From Vibrio quintilis (GTDB lineage Bacteria > Pseudomonadota > Gammaproteobacteria > Enterobacterales > Vibrionaceae), in contig NZ_AP024897.1 of NCBI RefSeq assembly GCF_024529975.1, forward strand, positions 2,108,001 through 2,172,000: DNA of 64,000 nt, written 5' to 3'. The notes beneath the pieces were generated by a model. The model did no database searches. It had not been told where the DNA came from and saw only the letters and a list, made by a program, of their open reading frames with translations. Of the stretch, positions 1 to 9,485 are shown one piece after another (positions within the stretch are counted from its first letter, which is position 1; the number at the start of each line of letters is the position of its first letter). The position numbers and the translations under genes were made by a program.

Positions 1-253
1 CTGCATTATAATGGCGCTTTCTCTTGGCCCGGATCGCTTGCTTGAGCTTATTTTCCAGCTCCGGAGACATATGATTTTCAATCCACTCCAGTACCCGGAC
101 AGGCTCATGTTCAATCTCTTTCAATAATGATACCGCATGATCAATTTCACTCGTGTCGACATACTTCGTGATCTGACTTCCATCTTTCCAGCGGTTCATC
201 AGATATTGCCATTTCCATCCACATTCCAGATTTTCGAGTTGTTGGTACTTCAT
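1..253 (-). CDS. matP: MatP, macrodomain Ter organiser (partial, N-terminal part)
   Basis: The first 84 codons of a minus-strand gene whose 3' end lies outside the window. The reading starts MKYQQLENLECGWKWQY and continues through KQAIRAKRKRHYNA, which closely matches the start of E. coli MatP. MatP binds matS sites in the terminus region and compacts the Ter macrodomain; it also bridges to the divisome through ZapB. The conserved KRKRH segment precedes the ribbon-helix-helix region in the family. It diverges from the Lon-like gene, the same order as in E. coli (matP-ycbZ-fabA). The start ATG is at 253-251. Confidence 0.93.
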   Translation of the reverse strand, partial: MKYQQLENLECGWKWQYLMNRWKDGSQITKYVDTSEIDHAVSLLKEIEHEPVRVLEWIENHMSPELENKLKQAIRAKRKRHYNA

Positions 254-411
254 GACGTTATCTACCTGTTATCTTTCATTAAAAAGCGCACAGTTACAGC
301 GTAACTCATAAATTGCTTAACATCAAATCAGCATTTCTCCATTCTCTGATTTCAGCATGCTGTATATTCTTATATAATCGAAAACCTTTAAAATACAGAT
401 TTTACTTGAAG

Positions 412-2067
412 ATGACCAAAGATATCTGGCGCCATGTCACACCACAGTTCGATACATATACTGAGCAATTTGCTCAATATGATTCCATTATTCCCGCTGA
501 TTTACTGTCCGTTCAACCCCGGGTACAGACGGTTCTGAAACGCTTTACCGAGCTGAAAGGTTTGACGAAAATCTTGCTGATTCATGCGCCGGATAATTCC
601 GTATACCGGCGTATGATATGTACGAAGTTACAGGAGTTCATTGCCGCGAATGTCCCGATCGTCTCCACTGAGTCTCTGGAAAAAAATACATTATTTCCAA
701 CGATTAAAGCTGAAAATGGCCATGTGGTCAGTGAAATTCCGGGGCTACTCGATAAAGCAGATGGCGGATACATTGTTATCTCTCCAAACTGGTTAATTGC
801 AAACCCCAAATTCTGGCCGTTACTGAAAGGTGCACTATTCGGTGAGAAAATTACCGCTTTAAACTGTGACGAGAAATCCCCGCTACAGTATGAATGGTGT
901 AAAACTTACAATATCAAACTGATTATTGTTGGTGACAGAGAGCAGCTGGCTGAGATTGATGAGATTGATGAAGATATCCGCAGTGATTTATCCCTTTTTG
1001 GTGAAATAGAATTCGACCTGAGAGTCAACTCAACAAATATCGAAAATTATCTGAAGTATCTGAAATGGTTATGCCGGTTCTATCAACTCCCTGCGCTTTC
1101 TTCTGATGCAATCAAACTGCTTTTGACATCCGGCATTCGCTATCAGACAGAGGATCAGCTTCATATTCCTTTGTGTCCGTTCTGGCATCAGTCACTGCTT
1201 GAAGAAGCGGCTTTGGAATCCGGACACCAAACGATTCATTCAGAACATATTCAGCAAGCACTGGACAGTCGTTATTACCGGGAAAGTTACCTGCCCGAGC
1301 GCGCCTGCGATGATATCCTCAACGGTCAGGTTCTGATTGAAACCAGAGGCCGACAGGTCGGTCAGGTCAACGGACTTACTGTGATTGATATTGCTGGCCA
1401 TCCGATTTCTTATGGCGAGCCGGCAAGAATCTCCTGTGTGGTTCATTTTGGTGACGGAGACATCAGTGATGTTGAAAGAAAAGCTGATCTTGGCGGGAAT
1501 CTGCATGCAAAAGGGATGATGATTATGCAGGCGTTTGTCAGCAGTGCGCTGAAATTAAATGCACCGTTACCCTACTCGGCTTCGATCGTATTTGAGCAGT
1601 CATATAGTGAAGTCGACGGAGACAGCGCTTCTCTTGCGGAGGTTTGTTCGTTAGTAAGCGCCCTGTCTGACATTGCAATCGACCAGCAGATTGCCGTGAC
1701 TGGTGCTGTCGATCAATTTGGGCGGGTTCAGGCTGTTGGCGGACTAAATGAGAAAATTGAAGGCTTTCACCGGGTATGCAAACACCAGGGATTAACTGGC
1801 AAACAAGGCGTAATTTTACCGATAACCAATTTAAACAATCTGGCATTACACCACTCGATTATTTCCGATATTCAGTCCGGGCAATTTCACATATGGCCGG
1901 TTTCAACGGTTGATGAAGCGGTTCCGATTTTGATGGGTAAACCTTTCAGAGATAAAGACAGTGAGAGTGTTATCAGCAAGATAGCAAGCCGGATTGATGA
2001 ATTCGATCGGAGTGAACATACAGAAACACTTTGGGAACGAGTGAGAGGTAAGTTCAATTTTGACTGA
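412..2067 (+). CDS. ycbZ: Lon-like Ser/Lys protease (LonH/YcbZ family)
   Basis: A Lon-related protein of 551 residues. The start is placed at ATG 412 (MTKDIWRHVTPQFD), which aligns with E. coli YcbZ; the frame is open back to 313 but the extra 33 residues look like non-coding sequence. The C-terminal third is a Lon proteolytic domain with a Ser-Lys dyad: Ser405 in a GDSAS context and Lys448 in NEKIEGF. I see no Walker A motif (GxxGxGKS/T) in the N-terminal two thirds, so ATP-driven unfolding is doubtful. The gene lies between matP and fabA as in E. coli. The FadR operator of fabA overlaps its stop codon. Substrates are unknown. Confidence 0.88.
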   Translation: MTKDIWRHVTPQFDTYTEQFAQYDSIIPADLLSVQPRVQTVLKRFTELKGLTKILLIHAPDNSVYRRMICTKLQEFIAANVPIVSTESLEKNTLFPTIKAENGHVVSEIPGLLDKADGGYIVISPNWLIANPKFWPLLKGALFGEKITALNCDEKSPLQYEWCKTYNIKLIIVGDREQLAEIDEIDEDIRSDLSLFGEIEFDLRVNSTNIENYLKYLKWLCRFYQLPALSSDAIKLLLTSGIRYQTEDQLHIPLCPFWHQSLLEEAALESGHQTIHSEHIQQALDSRYYRESYLPERACDDILNGQVLIETRGRQVGQVNGLTVIDIAGHPISYGEPARISCVVHFGDGDISDVERKADLGGNLHAKGMMIMQAFVSSALKLNAPLPYSASIVFEQSYSEVDGDSASLAEVCSLVSALSDIAIDQQIAVTGAVDQFGRVQAVGGLNEKIEGFHRVCKHQGLTGKQGVILPITNLNNLALHHSIISDIQSGQFHIWPVSTVDEAVPILMGKPFRDKDSESVISKIASRIDEFDRSEHTETLWERVRGKFNFD

Positions 2068-2079
2068 TCGGACTTGTTT
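2063..2079 (+). promoter_or_regulatory. FadR operator of fabA
   Basis: ACTGATCGGACTTGTTT closely resembles the FadR site upstream of E. coli fabA as I recall it. FadR bound here activates fabA when long-chain acyl-CoA is absent. It overlaps the stop codon of the Lon-like gene and abuts the FabR palindrome. The assignment is by motif memory, not by a scored matrix. Confidence 0.7.
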
Positions 2080-2097
2080 AGCGTACACGTGTTCACT
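2080..2097 (+). promoter_or_regulatory. FabR operator of fabA
   Basis: AGCGTACACGTGTTCACT is an imperfect palindrome around ACACGTGT. It fits the FabR consensus (AGCGTACACGTGTTCGCT-like). FabR represses fabA in response to unsaturated acyl-ACP or acyl-CoA. The fabA ATG lies 37 bp downstream, so the operator would sit at or just downstream of the promoter. Confidence 0.72.
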
Positions 2098-2133
2098 AAC
2101 ATGCAATCTACAGAATTTTGGAGTAATCAGATA

Positions 2134-2652
2134 ATGCAAAATAAACGAGAATCTTACACATACGATGAACTTTTAGCGTCCAGCCGTGGCGAGCTATTTG
2201 GTCCTGGATATCCGCAGTTACCAGCACCTAATATGTTGATGATGAATCGCATAACAAAAATGTCAGAAACAGAGGGCGATTTTGGTAAGGGTTTGATTCT
2301 GGCTGAATTAGATATTACTCCTGATTTATGGTTCTTTGATTGTCACTTCCCTGGTGACCCTGTCATGCCCGGATGTTTGGGACTTGACGCAATGTGGCAG
2401 CTTGTTGGTTTCTTCCTTGGCTGGATTGGCGGAAAAGGCAAAGGCCGGGCACTCGGTGTCGGCGAAGTAAAATTTACCGGACAAATTTTACCAACAGCGA
2501 AAAAAGTAACTTACGAAATCCACATGAAGCGGGTTGTTAACCGTAAGTTAGTGATGGGATTAGCGGATGGACGTGTTCTGGTTGACGGGAAAGAAATTTA
2601 CTCCGCAAAAGATTTAAAAGTTGGTCTTTTCCAGGATACTTCAACATTCTGA
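2134..2652 (+). CDS. fabA: 3-hydroxydecanoyl-ACP dehydratase/isomerase FabA
   Basis: A 172-residue FabA, nearly collinear with the E. coli enzyme. It dehydrates 3-hydroxydecanoyl-ACP and isomerises trans-2- to cis-3-decenoyl-ACP, the committed step to unsaturated fatty acids in the cytosol. The active-site His71 ([11 protein letters not shown]) and Asp85 (LGLDAMW) are present, and the C-terminus [12 protein letters not shown] is typical. The start ATG 2134 follows a GGAG at about 2120; an in-frame ATG at 2074 lies upstream of the FabR site and is unlikely. Regulation is by the FadR and FabR sites just upstream. A terminator hairpin follows at 2716-2737. Confidence 0.97.
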   Translation: MQNKRESYTYDELLASSRGELFGPGYPQLPAPNMLMMNRITKMSETEGDFGKGLILAELDITPDLWFFDCHFPGDPVMPGCLGLDAMWQLVGFFLGWIGGKGKGRALGVGEVKFTGQILPTAKKVTYEIHMKRVVNRKLVMGLADGRVLVDGKEIYSAKDLKVGLFQDTSTF

Positions 2653-2715
2653 TATCAAACACAGGGTTTCCCTCCCCTTGTAGATTGTTGTTCTGACTTA
2701 TGTCGATAAATTGAT

Positions 2716-2742
2716 AACGGCTCTTAAATGAGCCGTTTATTT
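2716..2742 (+). terminator. fabA terminator
   Basis: The stem AACGGCTC/GAGCCGTT (2716-2723, 2730-2737) has a 6-base loop and is followed by a T-rich stretch. It lies 64 bp after the fabA stop and faces the rmf terminator. Confidence 0.75.
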
Positions 2743-2785
2743 TTGGTATAAACACTTAGTTATAGTGCGTCAGGATATATGTGTA

Positions 2786-2810
2786 TAAAAAAGCCCCTGT
2801 ATGAGGGGCT
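2786..2810 (-). terminator. rmf terminator
   Basis: The stem AGCCCCT/AGGGGCT (within 2792-2810) is followed on the minus strand by a run of six T (2786-2791), a canonical intrinsic terminator 25 bp past the rmf stop. Confidence 0.8.
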
Positions 2811-2834
2811 GTAAATGTATGTGACATGATTATC

Positions 2835-3008
2835 TTATTTATAGAGACCTAGATTTTTATCTTCTCTGGCTTCTCGCCATCCTCCCATCCAGTAGGAGCG
2901 AACATCCATTTGCTGATACGGGCACTGCTCAACAGAGCGTCCATTTAAACCAGCTTTATATCCCTGAGACTGTGCTCTCTCGAGGCGATCCCGCTTTTGT
3001 CTCTTCAT
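2835..3008 (-). CDS. rmf: Ribosome modulation factor RMF
   Basis: A 57-residue protein beginning MKRQKRDRLERAQSQGY, with the family motifs QCPYQ and YWMGGWREAR. RMF binds 70S ribosomes in stationary phase and promotes inactive 100S dimers. The ATG is at 3008-3006 and the TAA at 2835. It is slightly longer at the C-terminus than E. coli RMF (55). It lies convergent to fabA, next to the same partner gene as in E. coli. Identification rests on near-identity of the N-terminal 20 residues with the known protein. Confidence 0.95.
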   Translation of the reverse strand: MKRQKRDRLERAQSQGYKAGLNGRSVEQCPYQQMDVRSYWMGGWREAREDKNLGLYK

Positions 3009-3135
3009 ACTTAAGTCCTCATACAGTCGCTATTTTATCCAATGACAACTATTACATTTTTGTGGTTTTTTTATGACCACATCTTTAAGCATCGCTCAAA
3101 TCTCATAAGGACTCAAGTACAAAAAATCATCAATA

Positions 3136-4854
3136 TTAAATCTGTGATTCGCTCGTGCTCTTTACAAAATTCTTTCTTCGACGGAAGAAAATATAACCGA
3201 GCAATGACAATCCAATGCTGCCAAACGATGCACCTTGCCTGTCAGTTGAACTATTTTCATAGCTTCTTTGCTGAATATCGCTGTTTGTTGCACCTTCAAC
3301 CGGAACCAGTTTGACAGCAACCGTTGTTTCCGTACCACCACAGGATGCATCATGGGCTATCGAGCTATATCCACCATCACATTTAATGGCTGTCGCCGCG
3401 ATTACACCAGCATCATTAATATCTGAAGCCATCAAAATACGATACTGGTTATTGTTTGATGTTGCGCTGCCATCATTGGTCAAATCATCCAGCAACCAGG
3501 CCTGGTTCGAAAATACGGCCATACGTTCAGTGTCACTGCCATTGCCGTTATAAGGGTAAATAAACGCCCGTTTACGTCTTGGTTTTCCATCTTTTTCCCG
3601 GGCAGATTCAGTATCAATCTGACCAACAATTTCATTATAGTTGTTGATCGCATTGGCATGACCACCCGCCCCTGTAAATTCAAGGCTATCGGAGAAAAAT
3701 GAGCCATTGAGAGATGACTCGCTGACATCTGGAACAATGAACAACCGGTTTGCCGCCGCACCACTCGCTGGCTTGCTGCCAGCCCGCTTTGCTTCACCAA
3801 TTGCAACCAGATTTTTGTTGATCCCGGTTAGCACACTATTACTATAGATATAATCACCACTAATCTTCGTCCGGGCATTTTGGATAATTGTCGAAGTCCA
3901 CAGCGATGCATCTGTATAATTACTTTCACTGACTTTAAATACAGTCGCATTCATATAGTTATTATCACTATCATAGGTGTTATAACCTACGCCATAAATA
4001 GTGCCGTCCTGAACGATGAAATCACGAATACTTCCCTGAGCCAGACGTTCATCTTCATCTTGTTTCCCACTTGGCCAGGACAACTGAACAACGGCACCAT
4101 CACTTCCCCAGATAGCAGCTTTTGAGCTGTAATATTTACCATTGTCGTTGGTATAATTTACGGAAACACTCCCGACGGTGTATGTACCATCAGTTTTCCA
4201 GGCGCGGGATTTATCGAATGTGTCATCATCGACAGGCGCAACAGGTGACAAAGCACTTGTTGTTGCCCGGCTATCTCCAAGTGAGCTCTCGATACCAACC
4301 GGAGAAAGATCTGATGTTAAACTGTTAATGACAATATTTTTTGAATTATCATAGAAAGAACTGTTACTGCTGATAAATGCAACAGAGTTTGGGGTCGTAT
4401 CTCCGGAAAGTTCCTTATACCATTCATCCCATTGTAGTTCGGCCCAGGATGAACATGTTGCATACAGCAATTCAGAAGAACAGTAAGATTTCAGATCGCT
4501 ATGCGACTGCACATATGCAAAAGAATTATCCATACCAAATGGTGCTTCTTCTCTGAAAGGGATGCCATCGACGGGCTGTCCGGCCATTGTTTTCTGATAA
4601 CGGGTTTCACCTGCGATAGTAAAATCATCACATGCTGTACCACCGACAGATGAAGCAAGAAAACAACTATTGTGATTGGTTGCGGAATCACTATCATCCT
4701 GAGAAGGCTGAACAGCAACACCAAATGAACTTTGGTAACTGTCAGTGATCCATGAAGGCGTTACTTCGACAACCTGATATAAATTTGCGTGTGCGTTGGT
4801 CGCAATAAAGATGGAGAAAGCTAATGTTTTGATTCTTAGGTTCGTCTGTATCAT
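3136..4854 (-). CDS. Secreted DUF3466 family protein
   Basis: A protein of 572 residues with an N-terminal signal peptide (MIQTNLRIKTLAFSIFIATNAHA) and a long Ser/Asn/Asp-rich body with scattered Cys. The C-terminal hydrophobic stretch of about 15 residues ends in FFRRRK, the architecture of a GlyGly-CTERM/rhombosortase sorting tail, although the Gly-Gly itself is not evident (GASFGSIG). The family (DUF3466) has no established function; export and surface or outer-membrane placement are inferred. The start codon overlaps the uup stop by one base (TAATG), so translation is probably coupled to uup. The same two genes are neighbours in other vibrios as I recall. Confidence 0.8.
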   Translation of the reverse strand: MIQTNLRIKTLAFSIFIATNAHANLYQVVEVTPSWITDSYQSSFGVAVQPSQDDSDSATNHNSCFLASSVGGTACDDFTIAGETRYQKTMAGQPVDGIPFREEAPFGMDNSFAYVQSHSDLKSYCSSELLYATCSSWAELQWDEWYKELSGDTTPNSVAFISSNSSFYDNSKNIVINSLTSDLSPVGIESSLGDSRATTSALSPVAPVDDDTFDKSRAWKTDGTYTVGSVSVNYTNDNGKYYSSKAAIWGSDGAVVQLSWPSGKQDEDERLAQGSIRDFIVQDGTIYGVGYNTYDSDNNYMNATVFKVSESNYTDASLWTSTIIQNARTKISGDYIYSNSVLTGINKNLVAIGEAKRAGSKPASGAAANRLFIVPDVSESSLNGSFFSDSLEFTGAGGHANAINNYNEIVGQIDTESAREKDGKPRRKRAFIYPYNGNGSDTERMAVFSNQAWLLDDLTNDGSATSNNNQYRILMASDINDAGVIAATAIKCDGGYSSIAHDASCGGTETTVAVKLVPVEGATNSDIQQRSYENSSTDRQGASFGSIGLSLLGYIFFRRRKNFVKSTSESQI

Positions 4855-6782
4855 TATGAATTGCTGCCTTGTTGTAATTCTTCAAGTTCTTCCCAACGTT
4901 CAAAAGCATATTCAAGTTCACTTTCAGCCTCTTTCAGGCGATCGAGAACGGGCTGAGTATACTCTATTCCCTGAGCAAAAAATTCTGCATCATTGACTTT
5001 GTTCTGTAACACTTCAATCTCTTCTTCTAAAGATTCCAGCTTTTCCGGAAGTGACTCCAGCTCCCGTTGCAGCTTATAAGATAACTTTTTACTTTTACTG
5101 CTTTTGGCAGTATTGCTTTTCTCCGTCGCAACAGACTTCGCCTCAGGTTTTGGTTGCTGAACAGCCTGCTGTCTGCTCTCTTTCACCTGTTGACGTTGCT
5201 GCTGGGCATCATGATAACCACCAACAAACTCTTCAATATGACCGTTCCCTTCAAAAATCCAGCTGGTCAGGACTGTATTGTCGACGAAATGACGATCGTG
5301 ACTGACAAGAAGCAAAGTACCCTGATAATTGGCAAGCAGATCTTCTAAAAGTTCCAGCGTTTCAATATCCAAATCATTGGTTGGTTCATCAAGCACTAAT
5401 AAGTTATTTGATTTTAACAGAATTCTTGCCAGTAAAAGACGATTTTTCTCTCCACCGGAAAGCGCCTTAACCGGTGTCCTGGCCCGTTTCGGAGAAAATA
5501 AAAAGTCCTGAAGATAACTAAGTGCATGGCGTTGCCGGCCGCCAATCATAACTTCCTGCTTTCCATCAGCCAGGTTATCGATGACTGTCTTTTCAGGATC
5601 TAACTTTTCCCGGTACTGATCAAAATACGCCACTTCCAGTTTAGTTCCACAGTGTAATCTGCCGCTGGTCGGTGTGATGTCTCCCAGTAACAACTTTAGC
5701 AACGTACTTTTACCACAGCCGTTCGGACCAATAAATGCAATTCGATCTCCCCGCATGACATTGAAACTGAAATTCTCAATGATTCGGTTCCCATCAATTT
5801 CATAACAGAGGTTTTCGGCTTCAAAGACAATTTTTCCGGACCGGACGGCATCATCAACCTGAATGTTGACTTTACCCTGTACTTCCCGCCTTTCAGTCCG
5901 CTCCTGGCGAAGTTTTTTCAACGCCCTGACCCGGCCCTCATTGCGGGTCCGGCGCGCTTTGATTCCCTGCCGGATCCACACTTCCTCCTGCGCCAGCTTT
6001 TTGTCGAATTCAGCATTTTGCTGTTCTTCGACCCGCAGCAACTCTTCTTTCTCAGTCAGATAGTTTTCATAATTTCCCGGAAAAGACGCCACCCGCCCGC
6101 GATCCAAATCGATGATCCGGGTCGACATGGCCTGAATAAAGCTGCGGTCGTGGGAAATAAAGACGATAGAGCCTTTAAAGTCTTTTAAAAAGGCCTCCAG
6201 CCACTCAATCGTTGTCACGTCCAGATGGTTAGTTGGCTCATCAAGTAATAACACATCCGGATCAGAAACCAACGCTCTGGCTAAAGCAGCCTTTCGCTGC
6301 CAGCCACCAGACAAATCAGATAAAAGTGTCTCGCCATTCAGTTTCAGCGATGTGAGAACGTTCTTAATTCGATCTTCGAAACGCCAGGCACCCAGATGAT
6401 CTAACTGCTCCTGAATTTTCGATAGCTTCGCAATATTTGACTCCGTCGGCTCCTGTTCTACCAGAGATAAAAGCTCCTGATAACGTTTTAATCCTGCACC
6501 AACCTCTGCCAGGCCACCAGCAACGTAATCAAATACATTGCCCGCCTGATCTCTGGGCGGATCCTGCTCCAGACGGGAAACAACAACATCCTGCGTGACC
6601 GTTAGCTTTCCATCATCAAGTAATACGCTGCCATCAAGAACTTTTAATAGTGTTGACTTCCCTGCACCATTTCGGCCGACTAAACAGACCCTCTCACTTT
6701 CCTGCAGTGAAAAATCAACATGATCAAGTAATGGATGATCCCCAAAGGCTAAATAGCCATTATGAATTGTAACAAGTGCCAT
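4854..6782 (-). CDS. uup: ABC-F ATPase Uup
   Basis: A soluble tandem-ATPase ABC-F protein of 642 residues. The first domain has GRNGAGKST, an LSGGW signature and LLLDEPTNHLD. The second has GPNGCGKST, LSGGE and LVLDEPTNDLD. A charged interdomain linker and a C-terminal coiled coil (about the last 80 residues, Glu/Leu-rich) complete the Uup architecture. Uup acts on ribosomes or branched DNA intermediates and lowers precise transposon excision in E. coli; there are no membrane segments. I chose ATG 6782 (MALVTIHNGYLAFGD); a TTG six codons upstream (6800) is possible. It is coupled to the downstream DUF3466 gene. Confidence 0.93.
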   Translation of the reverse strand: MALVTIHNGYLAFGDHPLLDHVDFSLQESERVCLVGRNGAGKSTLLKVLDGSVLLDDGKLTVTQDVVVSRLEQDPPRDQAGNVFDYVAGGLAEVGAGLKRYQELLSLVEQEPTESNIAKLSKIQEQLDHLGAWRFEDRIKNVLTSLKLNGETLLSDLSGGWQRKAALARALVSDPDVLLLDEPTNHLDVTTIEWLEAFLKDFKGSIVFISHDRSFIQAMSTRIIDLDRGRVASFPGNYENYLTEKEELLRVEEQQNAEFDKKLAQEEVWIRQGIKARRTRNEGRVRALKKLRQERTERREVQGKVNIQVDDAVRSGKIVFEAENLCYEIDGNRIIENFSFNVMRGDRIAFIGPNGCGKSTLLKLLLGDITPTSGRLHCGTKLEVAYFDQYREKLDPEKTVIDNLADGKQEVMIGGRQRHALSYLQDFLFSPKRARTPVKALSGGEKNRLLLARILLKSNNLLVLDEPTNDLDIETLELLEDLLANYQGTLLLVSHDRHFVDNTVLTSWIFEGNGHIEEFVGGYHDAQQQRQQVKESRQQAVQQPKPEAKSVATEKSNTAKSSKSKKLSYKLQRELESLPEKLESLEEEIEVLQNKVNDAEFFAQGIEYTQPVLDRLKEAESELEYAFERWEELEELQQGSNS

Positions 6783-6854
6783 ATTTTTATATTCAACCAA
6801 AACTCTAGTTTAAGCCCGGACAAGCATCATAAAAGTGACCTTGTCACCGAAGCA

Positions 6855-8975
6855 TTATTTGTGACGAATCAGCCAGCAGTTATGAATATGCTTATTCCTT
6901 TTGAAATCAGTCGGCAAAGTTTCTGAAGAGATATTTTCAGCTTTTAAACCCAGCTCATCCAAGGCTTCATGGTCCATTTTGAAATGACGTTTATTGTTCG
7001 AAAAAACAATATCACCCTTGTCTTTTAATATCCCTTTTAACTGCTTCATCAGCTGAATGTGATCCCGCTGAACATCAAACGTCGCAAGCATCCGCTTGGA
7101 ATTTGAAAATGTAGGCGGATCGATAAAAATTAAATCATAACTACCTTTTGCAGACGCCAGCCATTGAAGGCAATCAGCCTGCTCATATTGATGCTGACGA
7201 CCAACCTGCCCGTTCAGCGCCATATTCTCTTTGGCCCAATCAAGGTATGTTTTTGACATGTCGACCGTTGTGGTCGACTTAGCACCGCCCAAAGCTGCAT
7301 GCACCGTGGCTGTGCCTGTATAAGCAAATAAGTTTAAGAAATCTTTCCCGGCCGCCATTTTTCCAAGCTGCTTCCGGGTTAATCGGTGATCAAGAAATAA
7401 TCCCGTATCGAGATAGTCAAAGAGATTCACAATCAATTTGACACCATATTCATTCACTTCAAGCTTATTCGATTTAGAACCGATTTTCTGATACTGAGCG
7501 TTCCCTTTTTGCTTCTCACGTACCTTTAAAACCACCTGATTTGCCTGTAAATCTAAAACATGAATTGTGGCCCGGATTAAATCTGTCAGACGTAGTTTTG
7601 CTTTTTCCGGACTGATAGATTTAGGCGCAGCATATTCCTGAATAACAACATAATCACCGTAAAAATCAATAGCCGCATTATAATCAGGCAGGTCAGCGTC
7701 ATAGATACGGAAACAATCGATATTTTCCCGTTTGGCCCAGGGCATCACTTTATTGAGATTTTTCTTCAACCGGTTTGCAAAATCAGCGGCAATGTCAGGC
7801 CCCTTATCATTCTGATTTTCGGAAGAACCACTTCGTTCACTGATTGAATAAAGTTTTAAGAGACAAGGCAGTTTGCCATTTCTCATTTTATACTGCTGTT
7901 CAGCCCGCATCCTCAGACAGCTCAGTAATTCGCCGGAACTGGAAAGAAACATCGCCTGACAACCACCAAATTCTGATTTTAGCTGGCCGCCCAGAGCAGA
8001 ATAAAGTGCAATCAGTCCGGGTTCGGTGCCTAAACGCTCGCCATAAGGTGGATTTGAAATAATCATCCCCTTTTCAAACCCATCCGGCTTGTGCAGGCGG
8101 GTGACATCCTGACACTCAAAATGAATCAAATCCTCAACACCAGCCCGCCGTGCATTTTCCTTAGCCAGTTTTAAAACTTTTTCATCTGAATCATAGCCAT
8201 AAACAGGAACAGAGAGTTGCTTACACCCTCTACGGGACTGTACAGTTGCCTGAGTTTTGATTTCAGCCCAGACATCGGCTTCAAAATCTTCAAGCTTTTC
8301 AAAGGCCCAACATTTTCGTTTTGCACCAGGTGCTACGCAACCAGCAATCATTGCCGCTTCAATCAGTATGGTTCCGGAGCCACACATGGGATCCATTAAA
8401 GCTGTCTGGCCATTCCAGCCACTACGGATAATCATTGCTGCCGCTAACGTTTCCCGCAAGGGCGCAATACCTGATTTAGTCCGGTAGCCTCTTGCATGAA
8501 GACTTTCCCCGACCATATCAATGCCTAAAAGTGCTTTCTCTTTATTCAGCCTGACATGAATCCGAAGATCAGGTTGATCTTTACTGATCGTTGGCCGGGG
8601 AAGGTTTTTCTTGGTAAATGCATCAACAACCGCATCTTTGACTTTCATCGCACCATACTGGCTGTTTCTGATCGCGTGGTTTGTTCCGTTGAAATCGACT
8701 ACAAACTGACTTTTTGGCTGAAAAAACTTCATCCAGGGCACCGATGAGGCAGCCAGATAGAGGTCCATATCATCCTGACAATGGAACTCAGAAATGATCC
8801 GGATAAAACGGGATGTCAGGCGGCTCCACATACAACATTTATAAATTAAGTCATTTGTCGCAGTAAACTTCACGCCAGCCTGCACCGGTCTGGCATCCTG
8901 GATACCAATTTCCTGCAGTTCTGCGACCAGAAGATTTTCGAGTCCGATAGAAGTAGTTGCTAGATATTGATGCAT
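6855..8975 (-). CDS. rlmL: 23S rRNA G2445-N2/G2069-N7 methyltransferase RlmKL
   Basis: A 706-residue fusion of two rRNA methyltransferases. An N-terminal THUMP region (about 45-155) is followed by the RlmL domain with a SAM motif DPMCGSGT near residue 196 and NPPYGER near 307. The C-terminal RlmK domain has [13 protein letters not shown] near 548 and [12 protein letters not shown] near 615. It methylates G2445 (N2) and G2069 (N7) of 23S rRNA during 50S assembly. The start ATG is at 8975. It is followed on the same strand by uup after 72 bp. Confidence 0.95.
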   Translation of the reverse strand: MHQYLATTSIGLENLLVAELQEIGIQDARPVQAGVKFTATNDLIYKCCMWSRLTSRFIRIISEFHCQDDMDLYLAASSVPWMKFFQPKSQFVVDFNGTNHAIRNSQYGAMKVKDAVVDAFTKKNLPRPTISKDQPDLRIHVRLNKEKALLGIDMVGESLHARGYRTKSGIAPLRETLAAAMIIRSGWNGQTALMDPMCGSGTILIEAAMIAGCVAPGAKRKCWAFEKLEDFEADVWAEIKTQATVQSRRGCKQLSVPVYGYDSDEKVLKLAKENARRAGVEDLIHFECQDVTRLHKPDGFEKGMIISNPPYGERLGTEPGLIALYSALGGQLKSEFGGCQAMFLSSSGELLSCLRMRAEQQYKMRNGKLPCLLKLYSISERSGSSENQNDKGPDIAADFANRLKKNLNKVMPWAKRENIDCFRIYDADLPDYNAAIDFYGDYVVIQEYAAPKSISPEKAKLRLTDLIRATIHVLDLQANQVVLKVREKQKGNAQYQKIGSKSNKLEVNEYGVKLIVNLFDYLDTGLFLDHRLTRKQLGKMAAGKDFLNLFAYTGTATVHAALGGAKSTTTVDMSKTYLDWAKENMALNGQVGRQHQYEQADCLQWLASAKGSYDLIFIDPPTFSNSKRMLATFDVQRDHIQLMKQLKGILKDKGDIVFSNNKRHFKMDHEALDELGLKAENISSETLPTDFKRNKHIHNCWLIRHK

Positions 8976-9404
8976 TGATGTTCTTCATATTAAAAAAAGG
9001 CCAGCAATTATACCTGACAATCATTCCTTTGGGTAAATCAAAGCTGGTTTATTTCGCCCTCTCTCACCACGAATCTGTCTGTAAAAGCAACAGTCAGTAC
9101 TTCATTGTTTGAAACTTAAACAGCTTATCTGTCCTCAACACAAAATAAATAGCGTATTCACCCTGTTCTGTCTGATATTAGCAAGAAGTAAGCGCATACT
9201 TATTCACTTCAAAATTGGTATATACCAAGCGCATTATGGTTATGTAATTCAATTACAAAACACATATAAAAGCGGAATTTTTGACGAATAATCCCCCTGT
9301 CTGATCTAAATTTAATCAGACAAGTAATAAAAATATAATCAAAATTTATTGAGGAATATCACACTAAATGCGGATCGAAATGGGATATCAGACAGTAAGC
9401 CAGG
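8976..9404. other. Gene-free AT-rich stretch with a 14-bp palindrome
   Basis: No convincing coding sequence between rlmKL and the zapC terminator on either strand. It must contain the rlmKL promoter. The only conspicuous structure is the perfect palindrome TTGGTATATACCAA at 9215-9228, flanked by two copies of AGCGCAT (9191-9197 and 9229-9235). Function unknown. Confidence 0.5.
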
Positions 9405-9406
9405 AC

Positions 9407-9433
9407 AAAAAAAATCGGCTTGATTAAGCCGAT
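9407..9433 (-). terminator. zapC terminator
   Basis: The stem ATCGGCTT/AAGCCGAT (9414-9421, 9426-9433) with a GATT loop is followed on the minus strand by eight T. It lies 52 bp past the zapC stop. Confidence 0.85.
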
Positions 9434-9485
9434 AGGAAATAAAACAGAATATATAAACGGAACAAAATAATACTCATGGAAATCA

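Noticed and set aside
9109..9291. Plus-strand open frame of 60 codons between zapC and rlmKL
   Set aside because: No RBS, spans the palindrome, and does not resemble any protein; considered chance.
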